Shown: piece by piece, positions 53,535 through 62,700 of the stretch | Layout: each line of letters starts with the position of its first letter | How positions within the stretch are numbered: the first letter of the stretch is position 1 | DNA from: Terriglobia bacterium | GTDB taxonomy: Bacteria; Acidobacteriota; Terriglobia; Acidiferrales; UBA7541 | NCBI GenBank assembly: GCA_020073485.1 | Contig: JAIQFB010000015.1 | Location: forward strand, 47,929-111,928 | Direction: 5' to 3' | Length of the DNA: 64,000 nucleotides | Translations under genes and position numbers: made by a program | Notes under the pieces: model-generated | What the model saw: only the letters and a program-made list of their open reading frames with translations | What the model was told of the DNA's origin: nothing | Databases searched by the model: none

Positions 53535-54401
53535 TCAATGCGTAGTAGGCGACGCCGGCTTTGGAACTTTCGTTGGGTCTGTGAACGCGGGCGCACCCAG
53601 GTTTTCGTAGAAATGCTGCTCGTCCTGGATGGTGCAGACCCAGGCATAAAAAGAACCCGTAGTGGATATTTTGTAATACCTGTGTGTGGTCCAGGGTTTG
53701 GTGTACGCCCCCGGATCGTCAATGGTGATTTCCAGTTCCATACTGTCCGCATCGATGCGCTTGTAGCGCTCGACGGTGTGAAGCTTTTCAGTGGTGGGGT
53801 GGCCCATTTGATCCAGCCAGGTCTTCCCGTTGAACCCATTGGTGTCCACGACCAGCGTATCGCCGTTTTCATACCAGCCAACGGAATCGCCCCACCAGGT
53901 GGAGTCGGCATCGTCCGGATGCTTCCGGTTCATGAATACCGGGCGCCAGAATGGCCCGAATTCATAAAGGATGTAGACGATGTTCGGAGTTTGCAGGATG
54001 TAGGATTTGGCCGGCCACATGAGAATCTTGCCGACGCCGGGAGGGTCGCAAAATTTCACCTGAGGGTCGGTAGTCTTGGCGTAGTCGCCTCCCGGGGCTG
54101 TGCTGGAAACCTCGGACATGGTTTTTTCCAGGGACCAGGGCTGGTAGGCGATGTCCGGCTCCTTGCCCTTCATATGGCCGCCAGGATCGGCGGCACTGAG
54201 GCTCTGGCCGATTCCGCCACGCTTGGGATCCGCGACCCAGTCGCCGGATAGATCCGGAATTTTGGCAGACTTCATCTGGCCTTGGGCCATGACCGTTCCT
54301 GGTGCCGCAGGAGCTTGTGCGTGCAGAACCGCCGGAAGGAACGCCGCGGCCATCCATGCAATCACGGATAACGTGAAGCGAGTACGCATCTTCATACGCA
54401 T
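53535..54401 (-). CDS. Exported DLSG-W protein, partner of DUF6152 (copy 2)
   Basis: ATG 54401, with AGGAGG ten bases upstream, gives 288 residues; earlier in-frame starts lie inside the intergenic region. After the signal peptide (FLPAVLHAQ) comes IPDLSGDWVADPKRGG. Motifs are shared with the 47441-48280 paralogue in the same order: FCDPPGVGKILMW, VYILYEFGPFWRPVFMNRKH, DSVGWYENGDTLVVDTNGFN, TVERYKRIDADSMELEITIDDPGAY. At the C-terminus this copy has an extra YAWVCTIQDEQHFYEN segment. A periplasmic beta-barrel with an aromatic interior is plausible, but the activity is unknown. It is preceded by a DUF6152 gene on the same strand. Confidence 0.77.
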   Translation of the reverse strand: MRMKMRTRFTLSVIAWMAAAFLPAVLHAQAPAAPGTVMAQGQMKSAKIPDLSGDWVADPKRGGIGQSLSAADPGGHMKGKEPDIAYQPWSLEKTMSEVSSTAPGGDYAKTTDPQVKFCDPPGVGKILMWPAKSYILQTPNIVYILYEFGPFWRPVFMNRKHPDDADSTWWGDSVGWYENGDTLVVDTNGFNGKTWLDQMGHPTTEKLHTVERYKRIDADSMELEITIDDPGAYTKPWTTHRYYKISTTGSFYAWVCTIQDEQHFYENLGAPAFTDPTKVPKPASPTTH

Positions 54402-54507
54402 CCTCGGGAATCCTCCTAATGGATTTCGCCCCGCATTCAGGTTGCCGATTTGAGCCTGCAAATTGCCTTGATGGTTCGACCAACGGTCCAGGAGATACAG
54501 GACCAAG

Positions 54508-54936
54508 TTACTTACCGTAGGGAGCGTTGCTGTTGGGAGCGCTGCCGCTGGGGCCGCCTCGCGCCACAAGCTCCTTGCCATCCGCCATGACAACCTTCTG
54601 AAGAATTGACGTCGTCGCGCCGTTCTTGGCGGCAAAGCAATAGACCGTGACCTGATCCCCCGGATTCAGGGACCTGCGGACCCAGCCGTGTTCCAGCATC
54701 ACCGCGGGAGGTTCGGTCTCGGCAACCCAATGCGCCACATTTCCCTTATCATCTTTGACATCGAAATAGATCTGGCTGTGCGGATTGGTCCACTCGAAGT
54801 TGGTGATCGTGCCCTTGAGGGTTACTACTTTATCCATGTCGTACCCGGCGGCCCCGTGATGGGCGAGCATGGGTTGTGACAGCAATAAACACATCACCGC
54901 AGCCATGACTATCCCTGCGGACATCTTCCTCTGCAT
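54508..54936 (-). CDS. Exported DUF6152-family protein (copy 3, paired)
   Basis: ATG 54936 with GGGAGGAAACCC directly upstream gives 142 residues. The signal peptide ends at PMLAHHG, and the mature part starts AHHGAAGYDMDKVVTLKG. FEWTNPHSQIYFDVKDD, WVAETEPPAVMLEHGWVRRSL and GDQVTVYCFAAKNG match copy 2 closely. A Ser/Asn/Gly-rich tail is added. It lies 106 bases upstream of its DLSG-W partner. The two paired modules share gene order and strand, so one probably arose by duplication of the whole module. Confidence 0.88.
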   Translation of the reverse strand: MQRKMSAGIVMAAVMCLLLSQPMLAHHGAAGYDMDKVVTLKGTITNFEWTNPHSQIYFDVKDDKGNVAHWVAETEPPAVMLEHGWVRRSLNPGDQVTVYCFAAKNGATTSILQKVVMADGKELVARGGPSGSAPNSNAPYGK

Positions 54937-55176
54937 GGGTTTCCTCCCGATTGGACGTTGGGCCTGAGAGCTTGTGCGTATTGTAGCGCAATGCAATGTC
55001 AAGGGCAAAGCAAACGAAACACTTGTCGTCCCGCGCGTATTCGCCCCTGGAAATGCGGACCGGCAACCAGATATGCGTGCAGCCCGCGATCCATCCTTGA
55101 TTAAATCGCAGACTTAATTTAGCGACCGGGGTCCGCCGCCCCGCCTCCTGGCGACCCGCCAGCAGGCGCAGCCGTT

Positions 55177-55656
55177 CTATTTCCAGCCGCTGGTCGCCTT
55201 GCCCAGAGATGATTCCGGGCCCAGTTCGGTCAACTCGATCCGTCCACCGGGAGCGGTTACGCTGGCGATCGTCCATTGATTTCCAACGACGCGGGGATCA
55301 CCCACGGTTACGCCGCGCTCCTTCAACGCGCTCGCGGCGGCGCCGGCGCTGTCCACGTTCACCCCGAAATGCGTGAAACCGGCAGGGCGATTGGCATTGG
55401 ACGGCGCCAGTTCCAGAAACGTATCGCGGCTCACCTGGACAAACACCAGCGTCGTCTCCCCTTTGTCATTGCGAATTCGGTCGACTTCGCGAAATCCCAT
55501 CTTCTGTTCATAGAACGCAACGGAGTCGTCGAAATTGTCCACGCTGATCCCGATGTGATTCACCCCGTTGATTCCGGTAACCTTGTTTCCCTGTGATTTC
55601 GTCGTCACGGCCACTCCCAGGGCAAGCCCCAGGACGAAAATAACCGCAGTGCGCAT
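55177..55656 (-). CDS. Exported VOC (glyoxalase/dioxygenase fold) protein
   Basis: This 159-residue protein has an N-terminal signal or anchor (FVLGLALGVAVTTK). A single pair of VOC modules begins with NHIGISVDNFDDSVAFYEQKMGF. Possible metal ligands are His in NHIGI, Glu in TFLELAP, His in FTHFGV, and Glu in RIELTEL. VOC enzymes isomerise, epimerise, cleave or bind small molecules; the reaction is not readable. Export is unusual for this fold. AAGGAGCTTTCGCT precedes the start. It lies upstream of the DUF6152/DLSG-W module and downstream of a DoxX gene on the same strand, so it may share a transcript. Confidence 0.8.
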   Translation of the reverse strand: MRTAVIFVLGLALGVAVTTKSQGNKVTGINGVNHIGISVDNFDDSVAFYEQKMGFREVDRIRNDKGETTLVFVQVSRDTFLELAPSNANRPAGFTHFGVNVDSAGAAASALKERGVTVGDPRVVGNQWTIASVTAPGGRIELTELGPESSLGKATSGWK

Positions 55657-55726
55657 AGCGAAAGCTCCTTATCGAATTTGCGATTTGGAATTTCAGGTAC
55701 GGGGCCGCAAACTTGTAACAATATTT

Positions 55727-56191
55727 TCACCGGGAAGAATTACGGCGCGCGTCCAGGCTCCAGGGGCCGGGGCCAAACTGGCTGATCATAAGGGCGCCGC
55801 CGACGATGGCAAGATTCCGGATGAACATGCCCATCTGCAGTTGGGCCATCATCGCGTCATTTGCGGCCCAGAATTGGTGCATGGTCAGAGTTACAGGCAC
55901 CAGGAACAAGACCAAAAGCCACGCGCCCAGTTTCGCTCGATAGCCCAGCAGAACGCTGATTGAGCCGATCAACGCCAACAAGCCCGTGGCCGGAACCACC
56001 AGTTTGGCCATGGGCACGCCTGCAGCCATGGCGTATTTCAAGTCCACGGGCCCAAAGTGAGCCGGCACAGAGACGAAAAAAACCACGGTGATCAGTAGCC
56101 TGCCCAGAAGACTGAACAGAGCCATGGCCGTGGTCCCGGAACCGGACTGACTTGCGGAGGAGCCCTGTACATTGGCCTCTGAATTTGACAT
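55727..56191 (-). CDS. DoxX-family membrane protein
   Basis: This 154-residue protein has four hydrophobic segments after a 25-residue Ser-rich cytoplasmic start: LGRLLITVVFFVSVPAHF, the Gly/Leu-rich GLLALIGSISVLLGY, AWLLVLFLVPVTLTMHQFW, and NLAIVGGALMISQFGPG. The pattern GRxLLxxxF...GxxLLxG...LxPvtxxxHxFW is that of the DoxX/DoxD family. Some members are quinol-oxidase or redox-linked subunits; most are uncharacterised. GGGAG lies ten bases before the ATG. Confidence 0.85.
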   Translation of the reverse strand: MSNSEANVQGSSASQSGSGTTAMALFSLLGRLLITVVFFVSVPAHFGPVDLKYAMAAGVPMAKLVVPATGLLALIGSISVLLGYRAKLGAWLLVLFLVPVTLTMHQFWAANDAMMAQLQMGMFIRNLAIVGGALMISQFGPGPWSLDARRNSSR

Positions 56192-56729
56192 GCAATGACT
56201 CCCGGAATCGTCGATTGGAGACCTATGCTGGGCGCATAATACGCTTCTCCCGGCATCGACACAAGCAAACTTGGGGCTGCGCGGGCAGGCCGCGCCGTGG
56301 AAATATTCAGTCAGTCCGAGAGGGGAAATCGGGGAGGCTTACCGCGGTCTAATTGTTCTGATCACGCAAAGGGCAGAGTCTAGCGAGTCTGGGGCTGCGG
56401 GCGGCTTATCGTACTCAACTGGCGGTCTGGGCCACATTGCAATAGTCCCTGCCAGCTCAACCAGTCACCAGAGCCTGCTCGTTTGGGCCTGCTCTGGTGG
56501 CAAATTCGGTGTGTCCAGGGCGCCGAGGCACACGATGCATAGGCGCGGCCTAAGGCAGGAGTCGGGCTAAAACTGCCAAGAAGGCTATTGCTGCTTTGAG
56601 CAGCATCTCGAGATAAATCATATAGCGCCGTTAGGTATACGCTAAAGTAAACACATCCAACGAATGGTGATTCAATTTAGCATTGAAAATCTACGTGACG
56701 AATGAATTGAGAAGTTCCATGGTGGCGCG
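56192..56729. other. Intergenic region with one hairpin
   Basis: No supported gene. A 9-bp stem CACCAGAGC/GCTCTGGTG spans 56466-56499. Sequence after about 56600 becomes AT-richer than the surroundings, marking the edge of the low-GC PilZ segment. Confidence 0.45.
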
Positions 56730-57311
56730 GTGGAAATAGCGAGTCGCTGTTCTAAGCCGGGATGTGATCAGTGTTCCAGTACAGTCTTCGACCTGCGTCA
56801 GATGTGTCTCGACCACTTTATCGCCACCTGCTACGAGAACCTTGAAACAGTGAGTAAGAGCAGGCACGCCTGGTCTGTTGACGGATTCGCGAGGGAATCT
56901 GCGAGCCACATTATCCAAGAGTGCACCCAAAGAGCGGGTGAGCTCCTTCAACAGAGGTTTGAATTCTCGAACCTGGAGCGTGCTCGACTCTTGGACATTA
57001 TTCTATGGGCCACCGAGTTGGGCCAACAAGTCCGACGCAGCCCGCGAAGTACAATGACCATCTCCATCAGGTTGATTTCGGATACACCGGGCCGCTGCTG
57101 GGAGGAAGAAACCCACACGCTAGATATGAGTAGCCGGGGCGCGCGAATGAAGTGTCAACACGAGGTCCAAAATGGCGGCATTCTTAAAGTCGTTCGAATC
57201 GACACAGGGCAACAGATGGAAGCACGAGTTGTGTGGCAGCGCCGAACAGCACCTGAAACTCAGGAGATCGGGATCGAATTCATCAATTGCGGAGATACCA
57301 TTGAACAATGA
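56730..57311 (+). CDS. PilZ-domain protein with N-terminal Cys/His cluster
   Basis: From GTG 56730 the product has 193 residues. The N-terminus holds a possible zinc site: CSKPGCDQC (residues 7-15) and MCLDHFIATC about ten residues on. A helical segment follows (about 40-105). The C-terminal half (about 108-190) resembles a PilZ domain, with ISIRLISDTPGRCWEEETHTLDMSSRGARMKC, in which D-x-S-x-x-G is the c-di-GMP motif, and IGIEFINCGD. The usual upstream RxxxR is weak (VRRSPR). It could be a c-di-GMP or degenerate PilZ sensor for motility or surface behaviour. The start codon is uncertain; base composition is lower in GC than flanking genes. Confidence 0.65.
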   Translation: MEIASRCSKPGCDQCSSTVFDLRQMCLDHFIATCYENLETVSKSRHAWSVDGFARESASHIIQECTQRAGELLQQRFEFSNLERARLLDIILWATELGQQVRRSPRSTMTISIRLISDTPGRCWEEETHTLDMSSRGARMKCQHEVQNGGILKVVRIDTGQQMEARVVWQRRTAPETQEIGIEFINCGDTIEQ

Positions 57312-57334
57312 TTCAAAAACACAAGTGAGCTTCT

Positions 57335-58081
57335 ATGCGTTCCCAATCCGAGTTGAGAAGCTACAATCCACAAATGTCAGATAATTCCAAAAAGCAAGAC
57401 CATCAGTCCAGAAGCTCTGAACGTCGCACAAATCCGCGTTATCGATTATCACCATCTCCCGAAGTTGAGATTCTAGGTGGCAGACCTGTCAAGGCCCGCC
57501 TCCGTGACTTAAGTCGTGGAGGTTGCTACATAGAGACCGACTGCGAACTTCCTCTGGAGACTGAGGTAACAATAACACTGAAGAAGAGCGGCGATCATGT
57601 AATGGCGCGGGCGCGAGTTGTACGGGCAGCCCCTCACGAGGGCTTGGCCCTGGCGTTTACGTCCATGAAGGGAGAGGACTTTCAAATCCTGGATCAGTGG
57701 CTGTCAGGATTTGTCGTGACATCATGGGTTGTGTCGAATCGCAGAAGGACGCAACGAGTGGCCATGGATATTGAGGTGAGGGTATCGGGATATAATGCCG
57801 AAGGAGCACGCTTTACAGAAGATACCCATACAATTGAGATCAGTGGTTTCGGCGGCTTGGTGATCATTCGGACCCCAGTCAATAGGGGACAAAGGCTCGT
57901 CCTCTCCAACCTACGGACTAAGGTGATGGTGGAATGCATGGTTGCGTATCGTGAAGCAAAGGGTGCTGCATGGCAGGTGGGACTCGCGTTCACCGTACCG
58001 AGTCAACCGTTCTGGCCGATAGACTTTCCGCCCGCCGACTGGTCTCCGCGCCTCTCGGACGCAACACAATTCGGTTCATAG
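57335..58081 (+). CDS. Tandem PilZ-domain protein
   Basis: This 248-residue cytoplasmic protein has two PilZ domains. The first (about residues 28-125) has the RxxxR motif in ERRTNPRYRLS and D-x-S-x-x-G in LRDLSRGGCYIET, so it should bind c-di-GMP. The second (about 135-235) keeps RRTQR, but its second motif is EISGFGG instead of DxSxxG, so binding may be altered. It starts 24 bases after the preceding PilZ gene. The two appear to be an operon and a possible output of c-di-GMP signalling to type IV pili or envelope functions (inference). ATG 57374 is an alternative start. Confidence 0.85.
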   Translation: MRSQSELRSYNPQMSDNSKKQDHQSRSSERRTNPRYRLSPSPEVEILGGRPVKARLRDLSRGGCYIETDCELPLETEVTITLKKSGDHVMARARVVRAAPHEGLALAFTSMKGEDFQILDQWLSGFVVTSWVVSNRRRTQRVAMDIEVRVSGYNAEGARFTEDTHTIEISGFGGLVIIRTPVNRGQRLVLSNLRTKVMVECMVAYREAKGAAWQVGLAFTVPSQPFWPIDFPPADWSPRLSDATQFGS

Positions 58082-58525
58082 CCTTCACGGTACCGGGCGA
58101 CTTTGCGTGACGGCGCCCACCTGGTCTTCTAGATGACAGTCGAACCCCAACCATATATCGTTCTGTATTCTTCCCCGTATTAAAAATCTGACTTCATTTG
58201 ACTCCGATTTGTTCTAGAAGTGGGCGGCAACGCCATCAAAGTACGAGACTTTTGGGTTGGGGTACAATTTGGTTTCCATCGCCTACTCCAGTTTCAAAGG
58301 GCCTTCCGCGGCTGGCCCACCCCCCGTATTGTCCAGCAGATTCTGAACCAAGCACTTATTGCTAATTTATGACTGGCTAGAAATGGGGTGGCTCGGGCAG
58401 GTCACAGGAACTGCCAGAGCGATTTATTTTTAAGGATGGGAGAGAATTGCGGTTTTGATTTTCATTGACGACGGATTGGCACATTTGAATTCCCTTTCAT
58501 CGCCATTCCTCCCTGTCAGGTTTGA
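58082..58525. other. Intergenic region containing a tRNA-Gly-like relic
   Basis: No gene is supported. GGTTTCCATCGCCTACTCCA at 58271-58290 matches the last 20 bases of the tRNA-Gly at 26950-27023 in 16 of 20 positions, ending in CCA. A GTACAAT at about 58262 resembles its D-arm region. This may be a decayed or deleted tRNA copy or an old attachment site. Confidence 0.4.
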
Positions 58526-59607
58526 TCAATTGCCCCCGGTGTCCATCTTACGAGTTGGCCCCTCCGCAGTCAGATGCTGATGCTGCGGATGCTTCAGGTG
58601 CTGGTCGAAGTAACCCATGAAGATGTCCCACGATTTTTGCTGAATCTCATCGGGCTTATAGGAGCCGTCTTTCTGCGGATAGATGAACACGTACCCATGA
58701 ACGGGATGGTCGAACTCTTGCCAGGTCACATCCTTGCCCGCTTCTTTCATCCACTCATAGGTCAGTTTGAAAATGCCGTTCTGGTGATCGGTGTTGCGGC
58801 CAAAGATCAGGATGGGCATGTTGATGCGGCGAATTCGCTCCATAGCTTCGGGTTTGTTGGCATTTTTCCGCGCGATTTCGATGTCGTTGTATTGGATTTC
58901 GGTTCCTTCCCTCGGCGCCGTTGGGCCCGTATTCACAGTCAGGAATTCATGATCGGCGGGTTCGATTGCGATGCCTGCGCCCCAGGAAAACTCGGCGGAT
59001 GCCTTCATGATCATTTCTCCGCTGTGACTTACACCCATCGATCCGATGGCGTCCTTGTCGATATACGGCACGGTCTGGAGATATCGGATGGTAGCGATCA
59101 AATCCTCGTGATCGAGTGTCGGGCCGGATTTCAACATGCGATGCTCGCCGCTGATGCTATCGGGAAGATTTTGCGGCGGTTTTGATTTCTCATATTCGTA
59201 GGGAATCTCGTTGCGGTAATTGATAGTGACGCAGACATAACCCCGGGCGATTATGCGGTCCTGCATTTGTGCGAGCCGCTCCATGGTCTGAATGACCTGC
59301 TTCATTCCTCCCCGGCCCTCGCCGGAGGCCATGGTGATGGCGGGGAATGGCCCATCGCCTTTTGGCTTGCGAATGGCAATGGGCACGTAGATCTCGTCGC
59401 GCGTCAGGACAAAGACCAGATCCGCCGGGATGGACGACCCTTTGACGGGTTGGTTGGCGATCACGTAACCATGAGTCGAGACCGATTCGGCTGGGGCCGC
59501 TCCACCCGGCAGCTGGGCCCAAGCGGGGCTGATGACTCGGGAACCCAGCAATGCCACGCAAAAAAAGCGAGCGACCCGGCGCACAGGACTGAAATCAAGG
59601 GCTTCAT
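58526..59607 (-). CDS. Exported alpha/beta hydrolase (dienelactone-hydrolase-like), with probable signal-peptide frameshift
   Basis: The main frame (58526 to at least 59560) encodes an alpha/beta hydrolase. The nucleophile elbow is SMGVSHSGEM (GxSxxG), the likely acid is in GRNTDHQNG, and the His is in DHPVHGYVF near the C-terminus. RKPKGDGPFPAITMASGEGRGG forms the first strand and oxyanion region. It probably cleaves an ester or peptide outside the cytoplasm. The best start, ATG 59607 with GGGAGG six bases upstream, begins a signal peptide MKPLISVLCAGSLAFF in a different frame. It joins the main frame only if the T7 run (59560-59566) gains one T, giving CVALLGSRVISPAWAQ. Without a shift, the main frame opens upstream at 59734 with no good start. 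Confidence 0.75.
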
Positions 59608-59749
59608 CGGAAACCTCCCACCGTTGCAGGACAACAAATTGGTGCACTTCGCATTCCGACCCAGGATTCTCGCGCGTCGGGTTGCTCACCCCACGGAAGG
59701 GCCGGACTTTCATCTGGCCCTTCTTATCTGACACCCTTAGTGGGTAAGT

Positions 59750-62700
59750 TTAGAATATCAATTTAAAGCCTAATTGGATTGATCGGGCCCCGCCGCTCCC
59801 CACCTGGGGATTGCCGATGGCCACGTCGGGCGAGAGTTTGGAAGCGCCGAAATTGCCGCCGCCTCCACCCGTGGGATTGTTGTTGGACTGCGTAACGTTG
59901 GGTCCGCTAGGCAGCGCGTATTGTGTCATGTTGAGGATGTTGAACATTTCGAAGCGGAACTGCCCGTTGAACCGCTCCGTGAACCGAATCTGTTTCGTCA
60001 CGGACATGTCCCACAGCCTCAATCCGTTTCCACGGAAGAGGTTGCGTCCCATCGTTCCGAATGTTCCGAAAGCGGCAGGCAGCATCATCGCCCCATTCGA
60101 CACGTAGCATCCATACTTCGTGAGGGAAGCAACGTTTGTGTAGCCCGGATACAAGGGCGTCGAAGCCGCATCCAAACCTTGAGCCTTCGCCAGGCAGTCC
60201 GCACTGCTGACCCCGGCAAAATACGGAACGGAACTGCTCTTTAAGCCGCTGAATGACGAAGGGTTTCCAAAGAAGTTCCACCGATCGGTGAACTCGCCAA
60301 CCCCGCTGATGTCGTCGGTCGAGTCAACAACGTTCCACGGCAGCGCACTTTGCATGTTCATGACGGAATTGATTTTCCAGCCTTCCAGCATCTGTGCATA
60401 GCCCCTCTTCTCCGGCAGAGCATACGTCACAGAGGCCGTCATGCGCTGGCGGACATCGAAGGACGCACTCCCATAATCCACATTCGGATTGAAGGGGTTG
60501 GAGACAAGGTTCACATTCCAGTCACCTTGGTTCTGCTCGAAGGCATGCGACCACGTGTAGCCGATAAGGGCGGACACTCCATGCCAGGGCCGCTGGGTCA
60601 ACGTGGCCTGTAATCCGTTATAGGCGCTCACATCCAGGTTCGTCACTTGGTTAATGTTGGACAGATACGGAAACTTGCTGAAGAACGGCCGGCTCAGGTT
60701 TTCGCACGTCGCATTAACAGTGAGAGGTGATGGGAGCGTTCCCGCGTGGCACGCTAAAGTTGCACCTGACCCCGTAGTCGAGGACCAACCGGAACCCAGC
60801 GCCGGCGCGTTGATGTCATCGATACCGACCAGTTTTGTGCCGTGATTTCCTATGTAGGCAACTTCCAGTGATAGATCGTTGGTGAAGGAGTGTTGCAAGC
60901 TCAGGTTCCATGCTGCGACGTATGGGCTGCGCAGGTTGGGATTCACGGCCAGAATTGGGCAGGGCTTATTGTTGGTCAAACTCGCGCTCAACGGCGAGTC
61001 GCAACGGAGCACACCGCTGCTCGGCAAGACCGGCCCGGCAACGGTCCAAGTGACTTGCGACGGGGTGAACACGGCCGCGCCCGTGGTGATATCGCCAGGG
61101 CCGACCACACCGTTCAGCAAAGCTCCGGTCGGAATCGTGTTCAGGCCGGTAGTGAGGGCCGTGGTGCCCTGCTGCGATACCAGCACGTTGAAACCTTCCA
61201 TCACGTAGATTATGCTGCCTCCACCGCGCAGGACCCACTTTGAATCACCCCTCAAATCCCACGCGAAACCAATGCGCGGCGAAAAGTTATTCATATCCTG
61301 ATGGTAAGGTTCGCTGATCTGCTTGCCTACCTGCACGAATCCCAAAGTCGGATCGAAGTTGGCCAACTGGTTGTTCGCATCTTTGATGGGCGTCACGGTC
61401 TCGTAGCGCAGGCCCAGATTCACCGTAAACCGTTGGGTAAGGCGCCAGTCATCCTGTGCATATCCGGCGTATCCCCAGTCGCTGATCTGCCGCTGCGGGC
61501 TCCCGAGCAATTCCTGCGCGGTATTCGTGGTACCGGAGAAGAAGCTAGATAGTGATGCAAACCTGAAGATTCCGCGCGATCCGCGCAACGTTGCTCCATT
61601 GTACTCCATATGCCGTATCTCGACCCCTAACTTAAACGAGTGCTTGCCATGGAGATAGGAGAGGGCATCGATGCCCTGAATGGTCATGTCAGGACCCTGG
61701 ATCTTGGGAAAGTTGACGCAGCAACCCAAACTCGCGAATGAACCGATGGTGATCGAGGGGAACCCGCAAGCGCCGGTGCCCGTGTTGAGGTAGCTAAGAT
61801 CCGGCTGTCCGATGTTCTGACAGTCACCGGGGTAAGTGGTCTGATTCACGCGATTCAGTCCCCAGCGGGCTTCGTTCACGATCGTGGAGTTCGGCATGTA
61901 CGTCCAATGCACCCCGACAATCTGCACGCGGCTCTTCGTGTTGGTCTCCCAATAGGGATGGATGACGGCGCCCTGCGGCCCTAGTCCGGAGTACTGGCCG
62001 AAGAAGTACTCGCCGTTTATCGTGTGCTTGTCACTGGGATGGTAATCTACCTTGCCCAGCACGTTGTCCAGGGTCGAGTTGCCCGTCAGCAGCGGAGTCC
62101 CGTAGGAGGTGCTGGGCCCGTCCTGGAAAAGACCGGCGTTGCTTGGATCTTTGGCGCATGTCCCGAGGGACCCGCCATACGTCAGACCTGCCATCTTGAG
62201 GCTGAGATCCTTAGGGGCCGTCGTCGCGTTACATGCATCGAGCAAGCTCTGGGCCAAGGCTGTGGCTAGCGGAGCGCCATTGGCTAACAAACTCGTCCTG
62301 GTTGGCACAGTGGCAGTCCCGGGAGCGCCGATGGTATTGCGCTGCCCTTCGTAGCCGGCCAGGAAGAACAGCTTGTCTTTGCGAATGGGACCGCCGATCG
62401 TGCTGCCGAAATCCTCGATCGCTGTTTGCTGCTTGGGATTTGCTGGCGTGATGAAAGGGTTTTTCGCGTCCAGGGCATTTGTTCGGCCGAAAGCATAAGC
62501 GGTGCCGTGCAGATCATTGGTGCCTGACTTCAAGCCGACGTTGAGGATGCCCCCCGGTTTCCAGCCGTACTCCGCCTTGGGATTCTGCTGCGTATTGAAC
62601 TCCTGGATGGCGTCAATCGGCAGGATTGAAGTCGCATCGCCAAAAACGGGCGCGGCATTTAGCACGCTCTGCGAGGAGAAGCTTTCGATCGTATCGATAC

